64,000 nucleotides of DNA, from NCBI GenBank assembly GCA_030272585.1, contig BSYQ01000002.1:2046001-2110000 (forward strand), given 5' to 3'. Source of the stretch: Bryopsis sp. KO-2023 (lineage: Eukaryota; Chlorophyta; Ulvophyceae; Bryopsidales; Bryopsidaceae). Position numbers and translations under genes: made by a program. A model generated the notes under the pieces. The model saw only the letters and a list, made by a program, of their open reading frames with translations, was not told the DNA's origin and did no database searches. Shown here one piece after another: positions 1-9,700 of this stretch (positions are counted from its first letter, which is position 1; the number at the start of each line of letters is the position of its first letter).

Positions 1-453
1 CTACAGGAAATGTCTCCAACCGGATGCAACTGTTGAAAATGTGCACCAGAATTGGAAGTAAAAGAACCCAACATTTCTTCAACAAAGAAGGGCTAATGCC
101 GTCGGGGCCAGGGGCCGAAAAGGGACGGACTTTCTTGATTCTAGACAAAACTTCGACACCAGTTATCAGAGGGCCAGGTTGAGGCACGCGGGAAGAGCGC
201 CAGTGATTCACCTGGGTCTCAAATGGTTGGTGTTCCACACCCATATCCACAGGGGATGTAGGGAAAAACTTCCGACCTAACTGTTCACTAATTTGCTCTG
301 CGTCGCTAATAACCTCATCATCTACCCGCACAAACGAAGTGTGCAATGAAGGGCTGAGTAGGAGTGGTGGGTGTAGGCTGCTGGGAAGTGGGTGGTGTCC
401 CACTGCGTGGTGTTCCAGGCTGGTGCGTCATAGGAGTGCATGGAGATGTCAGA
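1..453 (-). pseudogene. LINE (non-LTR) reverse transcriptase fragment
   Basis: Read on the minus strand, bases from about 345 down to 1 form an open frame with no start codon. It contains the non-LTR RT N-terminal signature around APGPDGISPSLLKK (about 80-120), preceded by an Asp/Glu-rich stretch and followed by a helix ending in LETFPV at the window edge. 'PGPDGI' is diagnostic for the first RT block of LINE-type elements. The element runs off the left edge, so only the start of RT is visible. Bases 346-453 continue the same element in another frame, so at least one frameshift lies between the two parts. The upstream part of the same LINE lies at 805-1215, across the inserted MITE. No host function is implied. 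Confidence 0.75.
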
Positions 454-530
454 GGCTGAATATTCAAAAATCACTATTTTGTCTTCTTTCATCACTATTT
501 TAGTCAGGATAGCGTCACAGTCCGACAGTC

Positions 531-630
531 GGCGCGCGCCGGTCTACCTCGCGGTCGCTCGACGCGCGCCGGTCGCGCCGGTCTACCCCGCGCTTGTTTA
601 GCCCACTCGCTTGGCGCGCGCCGGTCGCGC
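531..630. repeat. GGCGCGCGCC / CGCGCCGGTC repeats inside the MITE
   Basis: Three imperfect copies of a self-complementary GC core (GCGCGCGCCGGTC) begin near 531, 562 and 613, with shorter GTCTACC spacers. They lie between the inverted repeats and next to the telomere-type array. Confidence 0.7.
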
Positions 631-666
631 TAACCCTAAACCCTAAACCCTAAACCCTAAACCCAA
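631..666. repeat. Interstitial telomere-type array (CCCTAAA)n
   Basis: Four exact CCCTAAA units plus partial units at both ends (631-666), followed by a C-rich run. TTTAGGG/CCCTAAA is the telomere repeat of plants, many algae and several alveolates. Here it sits in the loop of a transposon, not at a chromosome end. Confidence 0.9.
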
Positions 667-804
667 CCCCCCTTTTTTTGTTCGTCGGACATACAGCATC
701 GGAGTGACGGGAGTCGGACTGTGACGCTGTCCTGACCGACCAGGGCGACAGCTCGGAAAATAGTGATGAAAGAAGACAAAATAGTGATTTTTGAATATTT
801 TGCC

Positions 805-1215
805 GATGTCAGATGCTCCATCGCCTGTGTCCGACATAGCGGAATCTGGAAAAGGGTGGGGGATCTCGTCGGGGCCACCAGCTTGGGGGGCGATGTCGGC
901 GAGCTCGAGGCGGCCGATCAGGATGGCGGAGCGAAGTGCAGTCCGAGGGGACGAGCCGCGTGGAATACGGCGGCGGAAGATCTCCGTGAGGGCAGCGACG
1001 TGGAGGTCGGTAAGGGAATTCATATATTTGTCGATCTCTGGGACGGACGGAGACTTGGGGTTCGACTCCCCGTCGACAGCGACATCAGGTGCCATAGGGT
1101 CCGAGGAAGGGACAGGTAGGTCCACAGCAAGTTTATGCGTCCGGAAGGCCCGTGGTCGTCGGTTCAATCGGTCGGCGTAAAAGTTGTCAATAGGAGAGCG
1201 GCATCTCCTACACAA
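805..1215 (-). pseudogene. Upstream ORF part of the same LINE
   Basis: A minus-strand open frame begins near 1215 with a Cys pair (CRRC) and continues through a Pro/Asp-rich segment to the MITE target duplication. When the MITE and one copy of its 9-bp duplication are set aside, the frame runs on into 453-346. I recognise no domain here beyond the CxxC at the start. Placement upstream of the RT fragment on the same strand makes it a LINE ORF or linker rather than a host gene. Confidence 0.5.
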
Positions 1216-2036
1216 TGTAAATGTTGTTTGTTTGTTTGTAATGGGAGTGAGATTAGGCTCGGGGCGAAGCCCCTTTCAGACGAGAACTGGGATAGATTAC
1301 AATGACGGTCGTTCTAACTTATAGTCCATGAGAATGTATGAGTCATGCCCTAAGAGAGGGCGCCGACCACGAATACCCTGAACGTCCACAATCGCAAGTC
1401 CCCTGAGACCCCATCTAGCACCCCATCCCACAGAGTGAGCAACGAGCATCGATCGGAATGTTTCCAGACAGAAGACAGTTTACAGTGGATGGATGAGCTA
1501 TTTCAACTCAGTCCGAATCTGGCACGTAACCCATTCAATTAGTGAAGGTTGACCAGCATTAGATGCGTCACCACACGCAAAATAACAATCGCACTACCGA
1601 CCCACCAACCTTCTCCTAGATCCTTCCAATGACCTCCTTTAAGCAAACCTCATCTCATTCATGAAAACCCATGTCATTCAAAATATTCCCTTGCCCTCGC
1701 GATATCAAATCATCTTTATCCAGTGAAATCACAGTAAATTCGGGACCTCTTGCCACTGTAGTTGCCACCAATCACCACTCAAAGACCCTTCCGATGCAAA
1801 TGTGACGATTCGCCCTACTTCATAACTCCTATTCCTTGGAACTTCGACATTTTTGCTGGACCCCCCCAAACTGTGCACGCATTTCTCGAATCTTGTCCGG
1901 CTTTGAAGTACTGCACTACACAAGTTTCTCCGTCTGGCCACGACTTCGATCAATCAAACTTTTGCATCTCCTGGACTGTTCACTGCGTTGCCCGACTCCA
2001 AACGTCGATCCCCATCAACTTCGTCGAATTTGTCCC
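1216..2036. other. No gene recognised
   Basis: Ordinary mixed-composition sequence with short TTTG repeats near 1226. Short open frames on both strands show no recognisable domain. Nothing further is supported. Confidence 0.6.
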
Positions 2037-2044
2037 ATCCACAC

Positions 2045-2510
2045 CAGAGATAGGACTTGGGCCAAATTTTTGGTCCGGCTACGGTCCGGTCCGGTTACGG
2101 TCGGTTTACGGTTCCGTATTACGGCCGTAACTCCGTACCGTAACCGGAGTAATATGTTGTTTTTACGGTACGGAACAGGTACGGTATAGCTACGGTAGCC
2201 CCTAAATCATCGTGAAGTAGTGTGGTTCAGTGCTAAAGCGTTAGGCTGTAGTCTGTAAGGTCGTGGGTTCGAATCCCCTTGGGTTCCTTTGGGTTCTCGG
2301 GACCCTGCGGGGGTTACTATTTACGGTTTACGGTTGGTACGGTGGTTACGGTCGGTACGGTCCGGTACCGGAGCAGTACGGAGTGGTACGGTGGTCCGGT
2401 TCCGAGCACGAAAACCACTCCGGTCCGGACCGTAACTACCGTAACCGTAAGTGACCGGAGTGGGGTTACGGTACGGTTTACGGTACCGTAACCGGAAAGT
2501 CCTATCTCTG
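2045..2510. mobile_element. hAT-like MITE with tRNA-like core
   Basis: This 466-bp element has perfect 14-bp terminal inverted repeats, CAGAGATAGGACTT at 2045-2058 and its complement at 2497-2510. It is flanked by a perfect 8-bp direct repeat ATCCACAC (2037-2044 and 2511-2518). CAGNG-type ends and an 8-bp duplication are the hallmark of the hAT superfamily. Both halves are packed with TACGG/CCGTA and GGTCCGG motifs in both orientations, which resembles the clustered subterminal transposase sites known from hAT elements. The centre (about 2217-2290) is a tRNA-like segment. There is no coding capacity. Confidence 0.85.
2217..2290 (+). other. tRNA-like segment (pol III B box) inside the MITE
   Basis: GGTTCGAATCC at 2266-2276 is a perfect pol III B box and sits in a near-complete T arm. 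An A-box-like TGGTTCAGTG begins near 2222. A possible anticodon loop contains GTA (tyrosine), but the acceptor and anticodon stems do not pair well. A tRNA pseudogene or SINE head captured by the element is more likely than a working tRNA. Confidence 0.5.
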
Positions 2511-2518
2511 ATCCACAC

Positions 2519-2941
2519 CAAGCGTCAAATGCGTCTGGAGTATAACAATAATCTTACTGGACTCGATCCAGTTGGGTGGAACACACGAGAGACACACTTG
2601 GGCTTTGCCCTGAAGGGACTTACAAGAACTAATCTTATCTTTTCTTCCACAACATTTTATCCTTCCCCTTTCCAAGTATTGCCTCTCCTCCAGAAAACCA
2701 CTGTACTGAACCAATACACCAAATCTTCCTGTACTGCCTATGAACCCTCACAAAAGCCCACGTGGTTCACCATCCACCTCTTCCTCCCCTAACCTTTTCT
2801 ACATGGAGAATCCAAGGTGGCGCCTTATCAACCATGACTTCTTGGTCCTCGTAACTCCTCTGTCTCAAGACAAAATCCCTCTTTGCTTTCATCGTACTTA
2901 GCTTCATCTGGGAAGTCTTCTGCTGTTGTCCGCGATATCGC
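2519..2941. other. No gene recognised
   Basis: Short open frames only, with no domain, repeat or RNA signature that I can support. Confidence 0.5.
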
Positions 2942-3010
2942 GAATTTGGTTGATCGATCAACCAAATTCACCTTTTCATTGTTGGCCAACTGACTATATA
3001 GTCAGTTGGC
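2942..3010. repeat. Two long perfect palindromes
   Basis: Positions 2942-2969 form a perfect 28-bp palindrome centred on GATCGATC. Positions 2985-3010 form a perfect 26-bp palindrome centred on CTATATAG. A partial third copy of the CTATATAG core follows near 3027. They lie just upstream of an LTR-type RT fossil. Confidence 0.85.
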
Positions 3011-3164
3011 TATATCCAGTCAGTCTATATAGTCAGTCGGATATATCCGTTCTGCACTCCTGACTTCCCTTTACGCTCCTGACCTCTGGGGTAGCCTCGC
3101 TCTTTTCCTCATCATTTCCAAACGCTGAACCCGGGTCACACGCGTCGATGATGGAGTCTGTCAG

Positions 3165-3600
3165 TTGCCCCTCACCCCTGACGCTCAGTACCAAGATATT
3201 TCGTCAGTGGATGCGAAAGCGATCGATGTCTTCCTCGAGGAGCAGGTTGCTCGGGGCATCATTCACAAAATGCTTCCAGTGGAGAAAGGATTATTCAGTC
3301 AACCCCTGATTATTCCAGAAAAATCTGACAGTCCAGGATTGGTGGTCGACTTCCGTCGTCTTAATTCCCTGACTTCAACCTGGAAGACGGAGCTGCCTCC
3401 CTCTATCCATCTCCTCCGCTCGATCCCTCAAGGCTGGACAGTTTTTTCGCTGTTCGACATCGATAACGGTTTTCATCATGTTCCCCTCCAGGATGACATC
3501 AAAAAATATTTTTGTTTTTCGTTCAAGGGATTTCGTTACCAATTTCAGCGGTTACCTCAAGGCTGGACGTCCAGCAGTTCTTTGTTTCATTTATCGGAGT
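3165..3600 (+). pseudogene. LTR-type reverse transcriptase fossil fragment
   Basis: The frame encodes the fingers/palm start of a retroelement RT. LFSQPLIIPEKSD is followed by VDFRRLNSL, FSLFDIDNGFHHVPL (the first catalytic Asp block) and LPQGW. This order is that of LTR-retrotransposon or retrovirus-like RT, not LINE RT. It differs clearly from the RT of the gypsy chromoviruses in this window, so it is another family. Only a fragment is present and it is broken. No LTRs of its own were found. Confidence 0.7.
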
Positions 3601-3938
3601 ACTGGCAAACGTACACACACGTGATTTTTCAAAGGTTTTTGAGAACTCTTGAAACTTCAAGCGTTTTGGAAAAACATCAAAAGGGTTTGTCACTGGCCCA
3701 AGCAGTGGAGTTAACGGTTGGGACAGAAATTCAACCCCGCACAGGTTCAGAGGTTCAGGAAGGAAAGGAAGGTCAGTGAAGAAGACCAATAACAAAAACT
3801 ATTACGGGCCCTGTCCGGGACACAGAGCCAAAGCATCGGGGGTGTGCAAAGAAAACAGGAGAGGACGGATTGAGAAGTGCCAGCCCAGTTTGTGACAACT
3901 ACTGTCGACGCCAACCAACGCCGACAGTCGACAAAAAC

Positions 3939-3970
3939 TGATAAGGGGGTCTAGGACCCCGAGACACAAG

Positions 3971-4005
<35 letters not shown>

Positions 4006-4109
4006 TCACTGGGAAGATTAATTTTTACAGGAGGGCCCCCTGCCCTATAAACCCTGTCGTACATCCCATTGTACTACACAATACCCCTAAACCCGAGTTA
4101 CTACTATCA
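3939..4109 (-). repeat. LTR of the older gypsy element
   Basis: A 171-bp segment with TGATAA/TATCA ends when read on the plus strand, that is TGATAG...TTATCA on the element's own strand. It contains a CA/GA microsatellite (about 3970-4005). A C run flanks its inner side and serves as the polypurine tract on the minus strand. The same arrangement (TATCA, then a C run, then a GTGTCC-like sequence) is seen at the LTR of the large element at 25181. Confidence 0.65.
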
Positions 4110-4393
4110 ATTTGTCCCCCCCCCCACGAGAGGGTGTCCACACCCGTCACAACCCTGGAAAGAAAGAAAGAAAAAGGTCGAACTAGAAGAAAAAGAAACC
4201 CCAAACAAACCCACAACAAAAACCCCAACTAAATGTCAAACTAAACCCCAAACAAACCGATGAAAAATCCCAAACCAAACCCATGCTCAACCCCACAGAA
4301 AAACCCCGTTCTGTCTTGAGGCTTGGTCTCTGGCTTGGACGGTAGCTTGGTCTCCGGCTTGGTCTGCTTTTCGTTGTCACTCCAGAACCCATC

Positions 4394-6151
4394 TCAGCCG
4401 CCAGCTGGTTGTTCAGCTGGTTCATCGACTGGCTCTGCCACCAAGTCGATCGGAGGCTCGTCCTCATCCACATCCAAAGGAGGGAAATCCTCATCCAAAG
4501 GTGGAGGAAGAGGTCCCAAAGACGAGGGCTCCGAGGATGGACTCCTGCTGGACACGGAAGGACTTTTTCCTTCGTCCTGTTCTGGGTCCTGTTCTCCTTT
4601 TGTTTCTGGTTCGGGTGTTCTCTCTTTTTCCTGCTTCTCATACTCCTCCGCCCACTTTTTCACCAACGGACCCAAGCGCTTCAGGGCAAGGCCTTTCGGA
4701 AAGCCCATGTCCCTTCTTAAGCACTGATAGCACTCGGTGAGAGTCTGGGTCGTGGGTGGAGCCTGAAGGAGTGGCTGGAAGTCTGGCTCCCGCATGTCCA
4801 AATGTAGGTCCTTCAGCTGAACCTGTGGCGGGTCGATTCGCTGTTCCTGCCACACCCCGTATAAGCGCACGAGGATAATCATGAGGTTCCAGTGGGTTCG
4901 GCACACCGTGTGGCTCGTGCATGTGGTGATCACGTAGCTATCCGCCAGCGCCGGCGGCGAATAGCACCACAAGCAGATCGGTGGCTTTTCCCCACGCCTG
5001 TCCTTGAACCTCTTGGACATGTCGGCGAGCGCCTCCTCTTCCTCTCTCTCCTTCCTTTTCTTGGGCGCCGACTTTTCGTCGGTCTTTCCCCCGGTCTGTC
5101 CCCCGGTCAGGTCGCGGATTCTCCTGGGTTGTGGCTCTGAGATCATATCGTCTGCAACGTCGGGAACGTCAAAGTGCCCCGGTGCACGATTTCTGATTCT
5201 CTCGAGCGTTTTGTCCACCTGCGTATAGTCATACCCGGCTAGCCGGTGGTTAACCGGAACGTTCCCTTTGCCGTAGTAGACAGGCTCCTCTCCGTCTCTG
5301 ATCGCAGCAGCAGCTCCAGCACCCTGCGTGATGATATCGTCCATCGTCGCCCGACAAAGGTTTTCCACATAGTCCCCAAGGCGTGCGGGAACGCTGTGGA
5401 GCAACCGGCTCATCAACCCGGACTGTGCCTCAGACGAGTACACAGCCGTTTGCCAGGCCGACCTTTCGTCTGTGGACGTCAGGTGTGGCTGCTGTTTCGT
5501 CAGCTGCGCTTTCAGCTTCTTCTGCGTCTGGTTCGCAGAATCGAGTTCCTTGTGAAGCTGTTTCAGCTCCTGTTCAGCGGTTCCTCTCGCCTGCCGGGCG
5601 ATTTCCAGATCGTGTTCAAGTTGGGTTACTTGATTGCAGAGTCTTTGAGCTACACCCTCAAACTTTTTCAGGTGCTTCTCTGCCTGATCCGCCCGCGCGC
5701 GTTGTGCGTCGCGTTCTGCACGGAGTTCCAACACATCGTCCTGTAACCGTTGACACCTAGCTTGGAGAGTAGCTGGGTCGGCGTCCCGGTCGAGTGTTTT
5801 TCCTGTTCTGGAACTAGGTTTTTCCGGCAGTTTTTCCGGCAACTCTGTCGGTGGGCGAATTACGATCTTGGAGGTTCCTTTGAGCAGCGATGTTTCGAAG
5901 TTCCGAAGTTTCGAAAGCACCGAAGGAGCTGGGAGAGTTTTCATGATTTTCGCCTTAGGAGGTGGTGTGATAAGTGGTTTGGGTTCCCCTCTGGGTGGGC
6001 AAGCGTCGGCGAGAGTTCCACTTTTTCCTTTTCCGCCTTTCTCGCCGCCACTGCCTTTCGTTTTTCCGCTGCCACCCAGTTGTTTTCCACTCGACTCCTT
6101 TCCCACCGCCTTATCACCACTGTGCCACATGATCGGGCTGTGCTTTGGCAT
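4394..6151 (-). CDS. Extra ORF (ORF3) of older gypsy: coiled coil + zinc module
   Basis: About 585 residues if started at the ATG at 6151 (6149-6151). A basic, Gly/Lys/Pro-rich N-terminus is followed by a long coiled coil (about residues 140-245, heptads such as LQARCQRLQDDVLELRAE). The C-terminal part has a zinc-type pattern C-x2-C-x14-C-x2-H-x2-C-x2-H near residues 390-415 and a further C-x2-C near 474. The tail is acidic, Pro/Ser-rich. The same order of coiled coil, linker and zinc module, in the same place after pol, is found in the younger element at 17626-19440. No transmembrane segment is seen, so it is unlike an env gene. Its role is unknown; nucleic-acid or protein binding is inferred. 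Confidence 0.75.
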   Translation of the reverse strand: MPKHSPIMWHSGDKAVGKESSGKQLGGSGKTKGSGGEKGGKGKSGTLADACPPRGEPKPLITPPPKAKIMKTLPAPSVLSKLRNFETSLLKGTSKIVIRPPTELPEKLPEKPSSRTGKTLDRDADPATLQARCQRLQDDVLELRAERDAQRARADQAEKHLKKFEGVAQRLCNQVTQLEHDLEIARQARGTAEQELKQLHKELDSANQTQKKLKAQLTKQQPHLTSTDERSAWQTAVYSSEAQSGLMSRLLHSVPARLGDYVENLCRATMDDIITQGAGAAAAIRDGEEPVYYGKGNVPVNHRLAGYDYTQVDKTLERIRNRAPGHFDVPDVADDMISEPQPRRIRDLTGGQTGGKTDEKSAPKKRKEREEEEALADMSKRFKDRRGEKPPICLWCYSPPALADSYVITTCTSHTVCRTHWNLMIILVRLYGVWQEQRIDPPQVQLKDLHLDMREPDFQPLLQAPPTTQTLTECYQCLRRDMGFPKGLALKRLGPLVKKWAEEYEKQEKERTPEPETKGEQDPEQDEGKSPSVSSRSPSSEPSSLGPLPPPLDEDFPPLDVDEDEPPIDLVAEPVDEPAEQPAGG

Positions 6152-6775
6152 TCTCTTTTTTGTGTTGGCTGCGCTTTGTTCTCCGACTAGTCTCCGACTT
6201 TTCTGTATGCGCGCCGAGAATAACCAGGACAAAATGATCGCAAGTCCGCTTTAAGATACGCTAGGCGTATTAGCTAACGTACCTCGGTAACGTGACACTC
6301 TATGGAGGTCATCGTCACCACACGGGTTCGTGCCTATTTGATTTTACCCTAACTTGCTTATGTCAACTCAGTTCCACCTGCGGCGCAATCACGTGACCTC
6401 CAGGTCGGACATTAACCCATCACTTGATCCAATGTCCCCATCACCTGTTATCAGTCGCTATGAGCGTGTGAGTTGTGCGTTAGGTAAACCTCCCCGGAAA
6501 GAAAACTGACCCCTAGCCCGTCCTGCGAACCGTCCACAGTTCTGTCACGGGAAAAGATAGCAACCCGTTCGCCGGAAAAGATGGAAACTTTCCCTAGGAA
6601 AAGATGGAAACTTTCCCTAGGCTTTTCCGGGAGTTCTACTTGGTGTTCTTTTCCTAAGTCTTTTTGGTATCCCATCTGGATAGCGTTCCAAATCGACTTT
6701 CTCGGCTTAATATTTTTCCCCCAGCTGGAAGGATAGTATTAAGTCGAGCGTGAACAGAGTGGTAATGATCCCTGT
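6152..6775. other. Spacer between pol and ORF3 of the older gypsy
   Basis: Non-coding on the element's strand. It holds a short tandem repeat of GGAAAAGATGGAAACTTTCC (about 6570-6622). The corresponding spacer of the younger element is 17177-17625. Confidence 0.5.
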
Positions 6776-9700
6776 TTAGGTTCGAGTTCTGCGTTGGGCC
6801 CTAGTCTTTTTCTTAGATTGGGTCACTTGTTTATTTTCCGGTTTGTTGGCTAAGTACTCCTTAAGCAAGTCCTGGGCATTGGCCAGGTGGCTTTCTGGCT
6901 CCCAGGTGGATTCCATCAAATCGTAGCCCTTCCAAAGGATCAGGTACTCCTTGCGAGTAGTGCCCCGATCTCTGAGGATGCGCTCGACCTCGAATTCGAT
7001 GGTTCCATCCACTAGCTCCCCCTCTGGAGCGTCTATCTCTCGCTGATCGTCATCAAGCCGAGAGTAAGCCTTCAGTTTCGACACATGGAAAGTTGGGTGG
7101 ATTTTCCAGTGGTCGGGAAGGTCAAGACGGTAGGCGACAGCCCCAATCCGGCTAGCCACCCGGAAAGGTCCAACAAATCGCCGGCGGATTTTCGGTGGGA
7201 TTTTCTGAAGTGAAGCAAGGGGAATATACTTGCTTTGCACCAGCACTTCATCGCCAACCTGAAAATCCACTTTCCTTCGACGTTTGTTTGCTGAGGTGCA
7301 CATGCGGTTCTGTGCCTCTGCGTATTTCGCCTTAGCGTTTCGCATTTGGTCGTCCATTCGACGTACCATCTCAGCCGCCATTTCCGATTCATCGCCCGTC
7401 CGAACTCCCTTCCTGGCAACAACTATCTGCCCCATGTTCTGGCCATACAGAAGCTGGGCTGGCGCGTAGCCTGTGGAGACATTTCGTGAATTATTTGCGG
7501 CAAATTCCGCGGTCGGCAAATAATCCACCCAACGGTCTGGGTACCGTTCCACATACGGACGCAGGAAATCCTCCAGCACCCGGATGGTGACTTCCGACTG
7601 CCCATCCGTTTGAGGATGGTATGCAGTGCTCATCCGGAGCTGAGTACCTAAAAGTTTGAAAAGGGAGGTCCAGAACAAACTTGTGAACCTTGGATCCCGA
7701 TCCGAAACTATGATTTTAGGCAGCCCGTAGTGTTTGTATATGTTCTCCACGAACAGCTTTGCGTATTCTGGCGCCGTGATAGTTTTGTTACAGGGTACGA
7801 ACCTCGCATACTTCGTCAATCGGTCTACAAAGACAGCGATTGCTGTGAAGCCATGGGAAAACGGTAGGTCGGTAACCAAGTCCGTCGTGATCTGTTCCCA
7901 TTTCTGGTCTGGGATAGGCAACGGCTGCAAAAGACCTTTCTGTCTTTGCAAGTCCGATTTGTTTAGTTGACAAGTTGGGCACGTTTTCACGTATGCCTTT
8001 ACGGCTAACCCAACGCCTTTCCACCAGTAACTGCGGGCAAGTACTTCGGTCATGCGGTCTGCTCCAACATGACCGGCACTGGGAACGTCGTGATGCTCTT
8101 CCAGAATCCGTTTCTGGAAAGAAGCAGGGACCACAAGCAAACTAGGACCTGGGTCTGTCTTGGTATAATACAAGAACCCGTCGTCCAGCTTGTATTGCGG
8201 AGAAACCCCTCGTTCCATCCTTTCAAAAATAGGCTTGAGTTGTTCATCACTTCTCAAAGCCTCTTTCCATGCCTCCTTCTCTGCCACTTCCCAAGTGGAG
8301 AGGTTATTGAGCTGGTCTGGCGGACCAGGAAGGCTCCGGGATAACGCATCAGCCAAGACATTGGCTTTCCCCTGGATATAGACGATTTTTGGACCTATGG
8401 ATTGGAAAAACCCTGAGTTTAACCACCGGGTTTGGGTCCGCGACAACGTGCTCTGGTTCATGAAGTGGGTGATCGGTTTGTGGTCCGTCAACACCTTCAC
8501 ACCCCCATCGCATCCCTCAAGGTAGTGTCGCCACTGGGCTAAAGCATATGCTATTGCCCCCAGCTCCCGCTCATATGCGGAGTATCGCGTTTCAGCTGGT
8601 TTTAATCGTCTGGAAAGGTATGCAATTGGTTGCAAACCTTTCCCATGATCCTGGGTAAGAACCGCTCCATATGCAGTTCCAGATGCATCCGTTATTACGG
8701 TGTACTCCTTAGCTGGATCAGGAAGGAGTAAGATCGGTGCGCGGCTAATCCGATCCTTAAGTTCGTTGTAGGCATTGCGTTGGTTCAGCCCCCATTCCCA
8801 GACAGTATCCTTCTTGGTTAGATCTGTCAAGGGACTCGCAATCCTAGCGAACTCAGGAATGAACTTACGATAGTAAGATACCATTCCCAGGAAACTTCGC
8901 ACATCAGTGACCGAAGTTAACTCCTTCCATTGTTGAATAGCCTTAACCTTATCCTGCATCGGTTGAAGGCCTTTTTCCGACAAATGATACCCCAGGTAGT
9001 CCGTCTCTGCTACCCCTACTTCGCACTTACTGGCTTTTGCGTACAACTTATGTTTCCGCAACCGTTCAAAGACCAGTTTTAGGTGCTCGACGTGCTCTTC
9101 CACCGAGTTGGAAAAGACCAAGATGTCGTCGATAAACACCACTACAAACTCGTCAAGGAACTCCCCCAGCAAATCCTGAACCATGGTTTGGAACTGGGCT
9201 GGGCAGTTGGTCATTCCGAACGGACACACGAGAAATTCGAAATGTCCGTATCTCGTCCGGAATGCCGTCTTGGGAGTATCCTTGGGTCGAACGGGAAACT
9301 GCCAGTAGCCTGAGCGGAGGTCGATCTTCGTATAGATCTTCGCTCTGGCGAGACGGTCCATTAACTCCTCAGGAAGAGGGAGTGGATACCTATTCTTTAC
9401 CGTGAATTTGTTTATCCAACGGTAATCCACACACATTCTCAACCCTCCGTCTTTCTTGGGAACAAAGAGTATGGGTGCGCCCCAGGGACTCTCGGAGGGT
9501 CGGATCTTCCTTTGTTCGAGGAGGTAATCCACCTGTGTCCTAACTTCGTCCAGCTCGGCTGGAGAGAGTTTGTACAAGGGACGGTGGATTGGGGTCATTT
9601 GTTCGTCCTCCAGGTCCACCTTAAATTCGTGGCCTTTTCTGACTGGAGGAACACCGGGTGGTAAGTCTTTCGGGAACACATCCTTGAAACTTGTGAGGAC

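Larger units (their letters stand above)
454..804. mobile_element. Mutator-like MITE carrying telomere repeats
   Basis: This 351-bp non-coding element is flanked by a perfect 9-bp direct repeat GATGTCAGA (445-453 and 805-813). Its long terminal inverted repeats are 454-526 and 713-804. The outer 48 bp differ at only two places, the right arm has about 20 extra bases, and the inner 25 bp differ at one place. Ends starting GGC, long TIRs and a 9-bp target duplication are features of the Mutator/MULE superfamily. The loop holds three GGCGCGCGCC or near copies and a CCCTAAA array. Removing it and one duplication copy restores an open LINE frame, so it inserted into the LINE. There is no transposase, so it is non-autonomous. 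Confidence 0.8.

Noticed and set aside
631-666. True chromosome end or telomere fusion
   Set aside because: The array is short, inside a transposon with a clean target duplication, and unique sequence continues on both sides.
1059-1069. Perfect B box GGTTCGACTCC
   Set aside because: It lies in the LINE open frame; no A box at a fitting distance and no tRNA stems. Taken as coincidence.
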